The notes beneath the pieces were generated by a model that was not told where the DNA came from, ran no database searches, and saw nothing but the letters and a program-made list of their open reading frames with translations. A DNA stretch of 64,000 nucleotides. Source: Cerasicoccus sp. TK19100. GTDB taxonomy: Bacteria; Verrucomicrobiota; Verrucomicrobiia; Opitutales; Cerasicoccaceae. The number at the start of each line of letters is the position of its first letter. Positions within the stretch are counted from its first letter, which is position 1. The position numbers and the translations under genes were made by a program. Below, piece by piece: positions 9,690 through 20,425 of this stretch. Location of the stretch: the NCBI RefSeq assembly GCF_027257155.1, contig NZ_JAPWDU010000006.1:483431-547430 (forward strand), read 5' to 3'.

Positions 9690-9717
9690 AAACCCCGGCC
9701 AGCGCTGACCGGGGTTC
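9690..9717 (-). terminator. Rho-independent terminator of outer-membrane protein gene
   Basis: Minus-strand stem AACCCCGGTCAGCGCTGGCCGGGGTT followed by T residues, 16 bp after the stop of the 9733-10662 gene. Nearly the same sequence as the terminators at 8749, 10948 and 17851. Confidence 0.85.
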
Positions 9718-9732
9718 TTGGCAAGAAGATAC

Positions 9733-10662
9733 TTAGAATTTCCAAACTGCGTCCAGCGTGATGCGGTTTTGCATCAGGTTGTGGCTGGTTTGGGTCAGAG
9801 GAATTTCAAAAGCGGCACCGAGCTCTATCGATTCCATCGGGGTGATGCGGAAGCCAATGGCACCGGTGACAATGGCACTGTAAACATTGGAGTTAGACGC
9901 CCCGAAATTGACCAGATCACCGCCCTCGAAGTTAACGATGGCTGGGACTGCGCCACCAGCTTGCGGGCTGAAGCGTGATGCGCCATTGCCGGGATTAATC
10001 ACTTGAAGGTAATTCACTTCGACCAAAGGGTGAAACATGTCGAAGAAGCTATAGCTGGCGTGTGCGCTGGTGAAGAATGAGCTGCTACCGTTGCTATTTG
10101 TCGAAATGATGAAGCCGGTTTCGGTACTTAGCTGAAAGTCGTCCCAGGATTTCAGCACGCCAACCGATGGGGTTATCGAGTAGTATTTGCCGCCTTGCCA
10201 CACGTCAGTGTTACCAGTGGGAAGCTCTAGGATTGCTTGGCCGCTGACAACCAACTCTTCAGCCGGATCGTAGATGAATGCGTACTTTAAACCGGCTGCC
10301 AGGTTGGCGAAACCACTGGCGTTGACGAGGGTGTTATCGGGGTTGAATACGATATAGCCATCTTTTGCAGCAACCAGTGAGAGGCGCTCGTTAAGGGCGA
10401 GTTCTGCCTGTACCGCGTATAGTTGGAAATTGCCTCCCAAGGGCACATCGCCGAGTTGGGTGCTGATCGAGCTCGGCATGTTTTGGTAGAGGAAGATTGG
10501 GTGAATCTGTGTTTGGGGAAGGGCGGAGTCGAAGTAAACTGGGTTGGTAATTGGGCGAATTGTGTTCGCGAATGCCGCCTCTTCAGCATTGGAGATGTTG
10601 GTTGCAAAAAGGCCGCAGATGGCAGCCATGGCTACTTTATTGGAGTATGCTATTTTACGCAT
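9733..10662 (-). CDS. Putative outer-membrane beta-barrel protein
   Basis: A 309-residue exported protein: signal peptide to about residue 26 (GLFATNISNAEE), then alternating hydrophobic/polar strands typical of a beta-barrel, ending in the terminal aromatic residue expected for outer-membrane insertion (LDAVWKF). It resembles the loosely defined MetA/phenol-degradation-type transporter family (ELPTGNTDVWQGGKY, SITPSVGVLKSW), but I would not assign a substrate. It is transcribed alone. Confidence 0.7.
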   Translation of the reverse strand: MRKIAYSNKVAMAAICGLFATNISNAEEAAFANTIRPITNPVYFDSALPQTQIHPIFLYQNMPSSISTQLGDVPLGGNFQLYAVQAELALNERLSLVAAKDGYIVFNPDNTLVNASGFANLAAGLKYAFIYDPAEELVVSGQAILELPTGNTDVWQGGKYYSITPSVGVLKSWDDFQLSTETGFIISTNSNGSSSFFTSAHASYSFFDMFHPLVEVNYLQVINPGNGASRFSPQAGGAVPAIVNFEGGDLVNFGASNSNVYSAIVTGAIGFRITPMESIELGAAFEIPLTQTSHNLMQNRITLDAVWKF

Positions 10663-10942
10663 TATTAGTCAGACTTGAGTTAGGTTTTCTTTTATTCGTT
10701 TTGGGTTGGTTCGTAGTCAGGCGGGCTATTTAAGCCATAGTAACAATCGTCTTTCGGACACTGGGATTTAGTTCCTATATAGCGCATTTTTGATATTATT
10801 TTTGCGCAATGTGAAAGGTGGCCCATGGCCGACAGGGCTGATCGCTAAAGGAAATGGGGTCTTTCAGGCTTGATTGCTTCTTGGGAAGGCTATGTGCCTT
10901 AAAAGGACTGGTTCATTCAGTCCTGGATGAAAAAGCGGGCAC

Positions 10943-11027
10943 AGAAAAACCCCGGCCATTGCTGACCGGGGTTTGAAATGCGATGGTTGTGAACCGTGGG
11001 CTTAGCCCTTGGTGGCTTCGTCGAGGA
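10943..11027. repeat. Displaced copy of the rpsA 3' end and terminator (85 bp)
   Basis: This 85-bp stretch equals 17850-17934 at 84 of 85 positions (T at 10990, C at 17897). It contains the last seven codons of rpsA (LDEATKG) with the stop, the spacer and the terminator hairpin. It begins 6 bp after the stop of the giant FG-GAP gene, so that gene now ends in a borrowed rpsA tail. The two copies are direct repeats enclosing about 6.8 kb. Confidence 0.9.
10948..10974 (-). terminator. Duplicated rpsA-type terminator behind the giant FG-GAP gene
   Basis: Minus-strand stem AACCCCGGTCAGCAATGGCCGGGGTTTTT, identical to the rpsA terminator at 17851-17881 and part of the 85-bp duplication. It probably serves the FG-GAP gene ending at 11034. 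The gap 10663-10942 to its left is AT-rich and holds nothing recognised beyond a likely promoter of the outer-membrane gene. Confidence 0.85.
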
Positions 11028-11033
11028 CGCCTC

Positions 11034-14000
11034 TTATTCAAGGAATGCGTCAATACGGACGAAATAAAGCGCGCCTTCTCCGGGGAGATCCAAGGTGACT
11101 TGAGTTTCGTTCCCGCTGCTGGGCGCCGTCACTGATCCAGGCACTTCGATCCATGAGCCGGGGGACATGTCCGGGCTGTAGAGCACGCGGTAGCGGCGGT
11201 TGGCCAGGTCGTCATTGGAATTAAAGCTCAGCGTGATTCGGCGATCCTGCGCACTAAACTCCTGCTGCTTGACTTTGAAGTAGTCAGTGCGGCTTGCTGG
11301 ATCACTCCCCGCGAGGAATTCGTCATAGTCCGATTGTCCATCGCCATCCGTGTCGATCGCGCCATCGGTGTTGTTGATCGCGCCGAGGTGGACAATTTCC
11401 CAGCCATCCGGGATGTTGTCGCCGTCGGCGTCCGTAGCGTCATAGCTGAAGAGCCCGTTGATGGACAGATCTGTTATCACCTTGCTAAAGTCGGTATCCC
11501 AGCCATCGAAGACCCAGCCGGCATTAGGGGTGAGGGCAGGTGCGTTGGCTGCGGTTCCGACGACGACGAGTTGGCTGAGCTCGCCGCCGCCAGTGCGAAG
11601 GGCTTTGTCGGCCAAGCTGAACGTGACATCGACGGGCGGGACAGCCAGATCATAAATATAAGCACTGCCGCCAGCTGTTCCTCCATAGATTGCCCCAATG
11701 ATCGCAGTATCGCCACTGATGCTAACGCTGTTGCCAAAAAGGTCGCCCACCTCAGCATCACTGGCGGTTAACTTAGCTTGCTGGGTCCATACTTCATTAC
11801 TTCTGCTAAATACATAACTGCTACCACTATCGCCTCCTGCGTCATCGTTAGTAAGCGCCCCGACTATAGCCTTGTCTCCGCTGATGGACACGCTAACACC
11901 GAAAGCGTCTCCTCGCCCGGCATTACTGGCGGTTAGCTTAGCTTGCTCCGTCCATACGTCATTGGTTCGGGTAAAGACATAGGCGCTGCCGCTTTCGCTT
12001 ACAATGCCGTTGCCATTCACCGCCCCTATAATGACTGTATCGCCACTGATGCTCACGCTGCGGCCAAAAAGGTCGCCAGTCTCAGCATCACTGGCGGTTA
12101 GCTTCGCTTGTTCGGTCCAGATACCATTGTTTCGGACAAAAATATAGGCGCTACCACTAGAGTTGCCTGCGTCATCGTCATTGAATGCTCCGATTATGAT
12201 CGTATCACCGCTGATGGACACACTAACACCGAAAGCGTCGTATGTCGCGGCGTCACTAGCGGTGAGCATGGCTTGCTCAGTCCAATTTTCATTGGATCTG
12301 ATATAGACGTATACACTGCCGATATCCGACAGCGTGTGACTTCCATAGTCTGCACCAACAATCGCTGTGTTGCCACTAATGCTCACGCTGCTACCGAAAT
12401 AATCACCGGATTCTGCATTACTGGCGGTTAGCTTCGCTTGTTCGGTCCAGATACCATTTCTTCTGGTGTAAACATATGCGCAACCGAAGTTATTGTTTGT
12501 GTCACTGCCTTTAGCGGATCCGATTATTGCGGTATCGCCACTGATGCTAACACTTCTGCCGAAATAAGCTTCCGCTGATGTATTACTGGCGGTGAGCTTA
12601 GCTTGCTCGGTCCATGCGCCATTGGTTTTGCTGAATATATAGGCGCTGCCGGAATTGTTGCCTGCATCGTCGTCGCCCCAGGCTCCTACTATAGCGGTAT
12701 CGCCACTGATATTTACGCTTTCGCCGAAAGAATCTCCAGTTGTACCATCGTAGGCAGTCAATTTTGTCTCGAGGGTTCCGGCTCGATCTACTTCCAGGTA
12801 GGTAGCGGTAATGATTTTATCGCTATTTACGTCGTTGAGGCTTTCATCCCAGCCAGCGAATGCCCAGCCATTGGCCACAGAAATTTCGGGAGGAATCGCC
12901 GTGTGGCCATCAGTCACCGTTTGAACTAGCTGACCAGAAAGGAGCGCGCCATGTTCACCCAGATTAAAGGTCACGTCATGGATAGGTATATACTCTGCGG
13001 TGACGGATAAATTTTTGCTAACCGAAGAGAAATCTAGGTCCCATCCTACGAAATACCAACCTTCAGAAGCAGCGATAATCGGTTCTTCTGCTGGCCCTTC
13101 AGTGTAGATCAATTGAACAAGCTCGCCACCTCCTGTTCTTTGTCCTTTTCCATCGAGATCAAAAGTTATCGTTATTGGCTCAACGGCCAAATCATAGATG
13201 TAGGCGCTGCCGCTAGAGGGTCCCAAATCATCGTCCTGTTCCGCTCCGATTATTGCCGTATTCCCGCTGATGCCCACGCTATACCCGAAATAATCTGTAC
13301 TAGCGGCATCGCTCGCAGTGAGCTTGGCTTGCTCCGTCCACACTCCATTGCTTCTGGTGTAGTAATAGGCGCTGCCGCTATTGCTTCCGGCATCGGCGTT
13401 TCCATATGCGCCGACAACTGCCGAGTCGCCACTGATGCTCACACTGAGACCAAAAAAATCTATGGATGCGGCGTCACTTGCAGTTAGTTTGGCTTGTTCG
13501 ATCCACACACCATTCTCGCGTTTGAAAACATAGGCGCTGCCGCTACTGCCGCCTGCATCGTCATCCCTATATGCCCCGATGATCGCGGTATCGCCACTGA
13601 TGCTCACGCTGCGCCCAAAATAATCTCCTGGTGCGGTGTCACTTGCAGTTAGTTTTGCTTGCTCGATCCACACACCATTCGTCTTGGTATAGACATAAGC
13701 TTGGCCCCCATCATTTCCTGCAATAAAGTCTTCAGGAGCCCCTACGATTGCCGTGTTGCCACTGATGCTAACACTGGTTCCGAAATAATGGTCTGTGGCG
13801 GCATCACTGGCGGTTAGCTTGGCCTGCTCAGTCCAAATGTCGCCACTTCTTGTAAAGACATAAGCACTGCCACTGTTTTCGCCAGCATCATCATCCGCGT
13901 ATGCTCCGATGATCGCAGTGTCGCCGCTAATGCTTACACACCATCCGAAAAGATCATCAGCTGCAGCATCACTGGCGGTTAGTTTGGCTTGTTCGGTCCA

Positions 14001-16961
14001 TACGCCATTGGTTCTCGTAAAGACATAGGCGCACCCACTAATGTATCCTCCGATTACGTGATAGTATGCTCCAATGACTGCCGTATCGCCGCTGATGGTA
14101 ACGCTATTGCCGAAATACTCAGCAGTTGATATATCACTGGCGGTTAGTTTGGCTTGCTCAGCCCATATGCCATCAGTCCTGATATAGATATAAGCGCTTC
14201 CGCTATCGGATACTGTATTGTCGTCACGCATCGCCCCAATGATTGCTGTGTCTCCAGAGATGCACACACTACTGCCGTAGCGATCATCACTGGCGCCATC
14301 ATTCGCGGTTAATTTATCCTCGAGTATGCCCGCAATCTCTGCGTCCAAATACTGCGCGGTTATGGTGATGTCTCCACTGATTTCGTTCAGGCTCTGATCC
14401 CAGCCTTGAAATGCCCAGCCATCCGTAACCGAAATATCGGGAGGAACTGCTGAGCCCAGATCGCGAACCGTCTGCACCAACTGGCCGGCAGCTAAGGAGC
14501 CGTGTTCACCTAGGTCAAAGCTTACCGTATGTCCAGGTAGGTATTGTGCGGTGATGACTGTATCTTCAGTGATCGAAGTCAGGTCATGGTCCCAGCCATC
14601 AAAAATCCAGCCTGATTCGACTTCGATTGTTGGCGCAATGACCCTTTGGCCGTCGACGATGTTTTGCGTCAACCCCCCGCCACCTATTCGCTGCCCAATG
14701 GTATCTAGTTCAAAAGTAACCGTGTGTAGTGGCAAATATTGTGCGGTGACGGTGAGGTCCTCAGTTATAAGCGAGAAACCGACATCCCAACCGGTGAAAT
14801 GCCAGCCCTCAAGCGGATTGAAAAGTGGTTCTACCGCGACGCCAGGCACGATGATTTGTTGGTTGAGTTCTCCACCTCCGGTGCGTATCCCTTTGCCAGC
14901 TAAATCAAAGATTACCGTCGCGGGTGGTACCGCGATGTCAATGGCATAGGTGCTGCCGCTGAAGCTTCCCGCATCGTCGTCTGCGTATGCACCAACGAGA
15001 GCAACGTCGCCACTTATGCCTACGCTGGAGCCAAAACGATCATCCGCTGCAGCATCGCTGGCGTTTAGCTTGGCTTGTTCAGTCCAAACGCCATTGCTTC
15101 TTCGATAAACATAGGCGCTGCCGCTTGAGATGCCAGCATCATCATCCGTGAATGCACCGACGATTGCGGTGTCGCCGCTGATGCTCACACTACATCCGAA
15201 ACGATCATCAGTTGCAGCATCACTGGCAATCAGTTTGGCTTGTTGACTCCACACACCATCATTCTCGTGGAACACGTAGGCGCTGCCGCTGTTCGATACT
15301 GGACCGTCGCCTCCAAGTCCCCGGACAATTACAGTATTATCGCTAATGCTCACGCTTCCGCCTAGCCCGCCGCCAGAAGCACTATCGCTAGCGGTTAGTT
15401 TGGCTTGTTCCGTCCAAACATCATTGCTTCTCCTAAAGACATAGGCATTGTTTGAACCACCTGTTGATACAGCTGCAGTATCTCTACTGATGCTCACTGC
15501 GTAACCGAATCGATCATCATTTGCAGCATCGCTGGCAATTAGTTTTGTTTGCTCCAGCCAAACCCCATTTCGCCGATTAAAAATGTAGGCGCTCCCTCCA
15601 TCGATTCCTTCGTGATAATCCGAGTAAGCCCCGATGATTGCTGTATCGCCACTTACGCATACGCTGTGTCCGAAGTAATCGCTTCGAGCGCCATCGCTGG
15701 CCGTCAGCTTGGCTTGCTCGGACCATACGCCGTTTTCTCTTATAAATACATAGGCGCTGCCACTATTTCTTCCCATATCATCGTCGTAATACGCACCTAT
15801 GACAACCGTATCTCCGCTGATGCTCACACTCTGGCCGAAATTATCCTCCCCAGCTGCATCACTTGCCGTCAGCTTGGCTTGTTCAATCCATACGCCATTT
15901 TGTTTGGTAAAGATATATGCGCTGCCGGAATCGTAACCCCCATCTTTGTTTCGATAAGCTCCAATAACAGCCGTATCGCCGCTGATGCTTAGGCTACTGC
16001 CAAATGAATCAGTTGCAGCAGCGTCACTCGCGGTTAGTTTATACTCCAGTATGCCTGCCAAGGCTGCGTCCACATAGGTTGCTGTTATGGTAAGATCTCC
16101 GGAGATATTATTGAGACTGTGATTCCAGCCAGAAAACGCCCAGCCGTTCTCTACTGAGACACCTGGTGGGATTACGGCGCTTCCCGCTAGAACGCGTTGA
16201 ACTAGATCGCCAGCAATTCGCGTTCCGTGCTCACCTAATTCAAAGGTGACGGTGTGGATTGGCAAATAAAGTGCGTCAATCGTAGTGTTGGCGATAATGG
16301 GCGACAATGATTGATCCCAGCCCAGGAACTCCCAATCAGGATCGACAGTAATAACCGGCTCTACTGCCGGCTGTCCCCAAGTAATGGTTTGCACGAGGTC
16401 GCCGCTGTCCAGTGTGGCGTTGTCACCCAAAACAAAGGTGACGGTGTAGGTGATCTCATCATCATGGACGGTGAGGTTGTGGATGCTGCTAGTGTGGTCG
16501 GTCGCCGTGGCGGTGATGGACGCGCTGCGATCTCCCTGAACAGCGCCATCGTCGACAATGGAGAAAGTGAAATCCGCCGAGTTCTGACCGGATAGGATGG
16601 TGACGCTGGCAGGTAAGCTAAGGAATGAATCGCCAGCCAAGCTAACCACTAGATCCGCATCCGGCGCAATGTCGACGTTTAGCGTGGCGGGGATGTTTGT
16701 CGCGCCTTCCAGAAATTCTGTCCCGGCAACAATGGAGAGGGCTGGGGTCAGTATGGCGTCGATTACGATGTTGTCCCATTCCCGACCATCGGTGGAAGAA
16801 GCGTAGTTATCGTATTGCTGGAACTTGATCTTGAAGTCTGTAGTAAAATCAAAGGTGGCATCGTAGCTACTGCGGATGGCGTCGCGTTTTGCGAGCAGGT
16901 CGACATTATAAGTTGTCAGGCTGCTAACGTTCAGCTCCGACGCGTTGAGATAGTATACCAA
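11034..16961 (-). CDS. Giant FG-GAP/InlB-repeat/Calx-beta protein, three seven-bladed propellers (frameshifted from its N-terminus)
   Basis: About 1,975 codons forming the body of a surface protein whose signal peptide lies in another frame (16931-17341). In order: the rest of the N-terminal module; a Calx-beta domain (about 75-165, ending LTVHDDE); two InlB-type repeats; propeller 1 of seven FG-GAP-like units (about 300-680); three InlB repeats; propeller 2 of seven units (about 877-1260); two InlB repeats; propeller 3 of seven units (about 1390-1775); one InlB repeat; a calcium loop (DTDGDGQSDYDEF); a C-terminal beta domain. Units follow AKLTASDAA, FG, SVSISGDTAIIGA, GSAYVFTR, NGVWTEQ. The annotated start is a TTG that is probably not a real start. 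By comparison with the 5243-8215 paralogue, one base is missing near 16947-16951. Either a real mutation or a sequence error. Confidence 0.8.
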   Translation of the reverse strand: MVYYLNASELNVSSLTTYNVDLLAKRDAIRSSYDATFDFTTDFKIKFQQYDNYASSTDGREWDNIVIDAILTPALSIVAGTEFLEGATNIPATLNVDIAPDADLVVSLAGDSFLSLPASVTILSGQNSADFTFSIVDDGAVQGDRSASITATATDHTSSIHNLTVHDDEITYTVTFVLGDNATLDSGDLVQTITWGQPAVEPVITVDPDWEFLGWDQSLSPIIANTTIDALYLPIHTVTFELGEHGTRIAGDLVQRVLAGSAVIPPGVSVENGWAFSGWNHSLNNISGDLTITATYVDAALAGILEYKLTASDAAATDSFGSSLSISGDTAVIGAYRNKDGGYDSGSAYIFTKQNGVWIEQAKLTASDAAGEDNFGQSVSISGDTVVIGAYYDDDMGRNSGSAYVFIRENGVWSEQAKLTASDGARSDYFGHSVCVSGDTAIIGAYSDYHEGIDGGSAYIFNRRNGVWLEQTKLIASDAANDDRFGYAVSISRDTAAVSTGGSNNAYVFRRSNDVWTEQAKLTASDSASGGGLGGSVSISDNTVIVRGLGGDGPVSNSGSAYVFHENDGVWSQQAKLIASDAATDDRFGCSVSISGDTAIVGAFTDDDAGISSGSAYVYRRSNGVWTEQAKLNASDAAADDRFGSSVGISGDVALVGAYADDDAGSFSGSTYAIDIAVPPATVIFDLAGKGIRTGGGELNQQIIVPGVAVEPLFNPLEGWHFTGWDVGFSLITEDLTVTAQYLPLHTVTFELDTIGQRIGGGGLTQNIVDGQRVIAPTIEVESGWIFDGWDHDLTSITEDTVITAQYLPGHTVSFDLGEHGSLAAGQLVQTVRDLGSAVPPDISVTDGWAFQGWDQSLNEISGDITITAQYLDAEIAGILEDKLTANDGASDDRYGSSVCISGDTAIIGAMRDDNTVSDSGSAYIYIRTDGIWAEQAKLTASDISTAEYFGNSVTISGDTAVIGAYYHVIGGYISGCAYVFTRTNGVWTEQAKLTASDAAADDLFGWCVSISGDTAIIGAYADDDAGENSGSAYVFTRSGDIWTEQAKLTASDAATDHYFGTSVSISGNTAIVGAPEDFIAGNDGGQAYVYTKTNGVWIEQAKLTASDTAPGDYFGRSVSISGDTAIIGAYRDDDAGGSSGSAYVFKRENGVWIEQAKLTASDAASIDFFGLSVSISGDSAVVGAYGNADAGSNSGSAYYYTRSNGVWTEQAKLTASDAASTDYFGYSVGISGNTAIIGAEQDDDLGPSSGSAYIYDLAVEPITITFDLDGKGQRTGGGELVQLIYTEGPAEEPIIAASEGWYFVGWDLDFSSVSKNLSVTAEYIPIHDVTFNLGEHGALLSGQLVQTVTDGHTAIPPEISVANGWAFAGWDESLNDVNSDKIITATYLEVDRAGTLETKLTAYDGTTGDSFGESVNISGDTAIVGAWGDDDAGNNSGSAYIFSKTNGAWTEQAKLTASNTSAEAYFGRSVSISGDTAIIGSAKGSDTNNNFGCAYVYTRRNGIWTEQAKLTASNAESGDYFGSSVSISGNTAIVGADYGSHTLSDIGSVYVYIRSNENWTEQAMLTASDAATYDAFGVSVSISGDTIIIGAFNDDDAGNSSGSAYIFVRNNGIWTEQAKLTASDAETGDLFGRSVSISGDTVIIGAVNGNGIVSESGSAYVFTRTNDVWTEQAKLTASNAGRGDAFGVSVSISGDKAIVGALTNDDAGGDSGSSYVFSRSNEVWTQQAKLTASDAEVGDLFGNSVSISGDTAIIGAIYGGTAGGSAYIYDLAVPPVDVTFSLADKALRTGGGELSQLVVVGTAANAPALTPNAGWVFDGWDTDFSKVITDLSINGLFSYDATDADGDNIPDGWEIVHLGAINNTDGAIDTDGDGQSDYDEFLAGSDPASRTDYFKVKQQEFSAQDRRITLSFNSNDDLANRRYRVLYSPDMSPGSWIEVPGSVTAPSSGNETQVTLDLPGEGALYFVRIDAFLE

Positions 16962-17341
16962 GTTACCCCATCGGCGCTGATGGCCACGCCGTCGCCATTG
17001 TCATGCCCGCTGAAGGAAGCGGGGAGGGTGTGTTCTTCGTCCAAAGTGTCGATCTGCTGGAAGCTGAGGCTGGCGGCAGTCGCCCCGGCCAAGTTGACTG
17101 TCAGGATGGCTTCGTTGAGCGAGTAGTTGCTGTTGGTAGTGACATCCATCCGCATTCGGCCGCTGGCGACCTGGATGCGACCGTAGGTTGAGGATGATTT
17201 ATAATACTCCCAGCCCTCGGTTGGTAAGCCTGAGGAGAAGTCCTCGGAGACGATGGTTTCCGCGCGCAGGGCGGCAGCGCATACCAAAAGCATGAGCCAG
17301 ATGAAAAAAATGCGGACGTTCGAGATATGGCTGTGGCTCAT
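16931..17341 (-). pseudogene. N-terminal fragment of the giant FG-GAP protein, before the frameshift
   Basis: Encodes a signal peptide (RIFFIWLMLLVCAAALRAET) and the first part of the N-terminal module (EDFSSG, NGDGVAISADGVTWYTI), then runs into out-of-frame residues STRRS and a stop. The paralogue has DGSTWYTI followed by ISGAELKVTSL; here the equivalent NASELNVSSL is found in the next frame, starting right after the ATC codon for Ile. One added base near 16947-16951 would restore a single protein of about 2,100 residues at 11034-17341. The preserved downstream frame argues for a recent mutation, sequencing error or, less likely, programmed shifting. Confidence 0.8.
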
Positions 17342-17570
17342 GTAATAGATCAGAAGCTGCTTAGAGAATCTTTACGATGGCAGGCGAGTCAACGATTATA
17401 CGTATGCGTCCGCGTCACATTAAGGTGGCTGCTATGCAAAATTATTGTCCTGGATCAGGCATTCCCGGTGTACGGGTGATATCGGTTTATCACCCTATGG
17501 CTCTGATTGGACGCGAGGGCTAACCTGCGCAGAGAAATTGCCGCAGCCGTTCCGGGTCCGACCGTACGAG
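17342..17570. other. Upstream region of the giant FG-GAP gene
   Basis: No gene. It contains an 8-bp hairpin, GGGTGATA at 17474-17481 with TATCACCC at 17488-17495, without a T-run. It leads into the 23-nt repeat array. The promoter of the FG-GAP gene probably lies near 17350-17450 but no convincing -35/-10 pair was chosen. Confidence 0.35.
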
Positions 17571-17800
17571 TGTGTCCAAAAGGCATTGGGATCGTTTTTC
17601 AAAAAGCATTACCATCGTTCTCGGAAAACGATTATGATCTGTTGCGAAAAACGATCGTAATGTGTTTGGGCAACACATGGTAATGTGTCACCCCAAGAGA
17701 TCCTAATGTGTTGTTCCAACAGATGGTAATGTGATGCCTCAAGACATTCCCTTGTGTTGTTGAAAATGATAGTAATGCTTTCCCGGCGAAACGGCACTGA
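17571..17800. repeat. Array of ten 23-nt degenerate dyad repeats
   Basis: Ten contiguous 23-nt units start at 17571, 17594, 17617, 17640, 17663, 17686, 17709, 17732, 17755 and 17778. No two units are identical, but the pattern holds: a small dyad in the first 13 nt (TGTTGTTCCAACA, GTTTTTCAAAAAG, GTTCTCGGAAAAC) followed by AT at positions 15-16 and often TAATG at 19-23. Positions 10-11 are AA in almost every unit. The last unit is the weakest. A second array of the same period is at 63375-63604. It lies between the rpsA terminator and the giant FG-GAP gene. Function unknown. Confidence 0.8.
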
Positions 17801-17849
17801 ATCTGGGCGAATATCCGGTAACGCGGGGGAGCCTCTGTATCCCAGCCAA

Positions 17850-17908
17850 AGAAAAACCCCGGCCATTGCTGACCGGGGTTTGAAATGCGATGGTTGCGAA
17901 CCGTGGGC

Positions 17909-17934
<26 letters not shown>
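17850..17934. repeat. Original rpsA 3' end and terminator, partner of the 10943 copy
   Basis: 85 bp matching 10943-11027 with one mismatch. It spans the last seven full rpsA codons plus part of another, the stop at 17909-17911, and the terminator. Because it is continuous with intact rpsA, this is the parental copy. The repeat ends exactly where coding similarity would continue leftward, so the copied block is a defined segment. Confidence 0.9.
17851..17881 (-). terminator. rpsA terminator
   Basis: Minus-strand AACCCCGGTCA, loop GCAA, TGGCCGGGGTT then a T-run, 28 bp downstream of the rpsA stop. A U-G pair within the stem fits RNA made from this strand. Confidence 0.9.
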
Positions 17935-19570
<1,636 letters not shown>

Positions 19571-19811
19571 ATGGTAGGTATATGGATAGCGAGTCTAGCG
19601 CGTGCGCTGGACCCGGGTTGACGGTTATGTTGTTGGTTTATTGGTCTTTCATGCCTGAGCGGGAAACCCACTTTGGCGCAAAGTGAAGAAAACACAGGTT
19701 TTCGGGGCAAAAGGCAAGCGCGAAAAGCCACGCAAAATCGTGTGATCCAACGGCTGGCACGTGACTTGCAAATTATAGGACTGAGTGGGCTTCGTTTGCC
19801 GACTCCTCATT

Positions 19812-20321
19812 ATGTTACAGCAGACACGATCTCTTCAACGCAGCAGTCAGTCCAACGAAAAGGCCTCGCCGAAGTCCCGGGCCTCGCGGGTCGTGGCCAA
19901 CATCATGGACGACTGCATCCGCATTCCTGGAACTGATTGGCGTATCGGACTCGACCCAATCATAGGCCTCATCCCGGGGTGGGGCGACAGCGCGGGTGCC
20001 GCAGCGGGGGGCGTCATCCTCTGGGCCGGTCTGCGAGAGGGTTTGCCGACGATCGCCCTTATGCGAATGGGCGTTAATGTGGTCATCAATACCGTGTTTG
20101 GCGCGATACCGGTGTTGGGGGACCTTTTTTCAGCTTGGTTTAAATCTAACCGCCGGAACTATGATATTTTGCAAAAGCATATCGGTCAAAAGCGCCGTCC
20201 AAAGGCAATAGATTATGGCGTGGTGATCGGTTTTGCCGTCATCGTGGTGGCCATGTTGGCAGCTATTATCTGGTTTTCGCTGGAGCTGATTAACGCCGCG
20301 CTGACGATGCTGGGCTTCTAA
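19812..20321 (+). CDS. DUF4112 membrane protein
   Basis: A 169-residue protein matching DUF4112: RIPGTDWRIGLDPIIGLIPG and GDSAGAAAGGVILW are the family's typical opening, followed by INTVFGAIPVLGDLFSAWFK. The C-terminus has one long hydrophobic helix (VVIGFAVIVVAMLAAIIWF). ATG 19812 is used rather than the upstream GTG at 19785 because the latter adds residues unlike the family. Function unknown. A lipoprotein gene follows on the same strand. Confidence 0.8.
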   Translation: MLQQTRSLQRSSQSNEKASPKSRASRVVANIMDDCIRIPGTDWRIGLDPIIGLIPGWGDSAGAAAGGVILWAGLREGLPTIALMRMGVNVVINTVFGAIPVLGDLFSAWFKSNRRNYDILQKHIGQKRRPKAIDYGVVIGFAVIVVAMLAAIIWFSLELINAALTMLGF

Positions 20322-20425
20322 ATTGAGCTGCAAAATGCGGTATTTGACCGTTAAGCTCAATGCAGATTGCATCAGGCGTCACTGGGCTTGTCATTGGCGG
20401 GAAAATTGCTGATCTTCTTGGCGTT

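Noticed and set aside
17571..17800. CRISPR array
   Set aside because: There is no conserved repeat separated by variable spacers; all units vary throughout and no cas genes are in the window.
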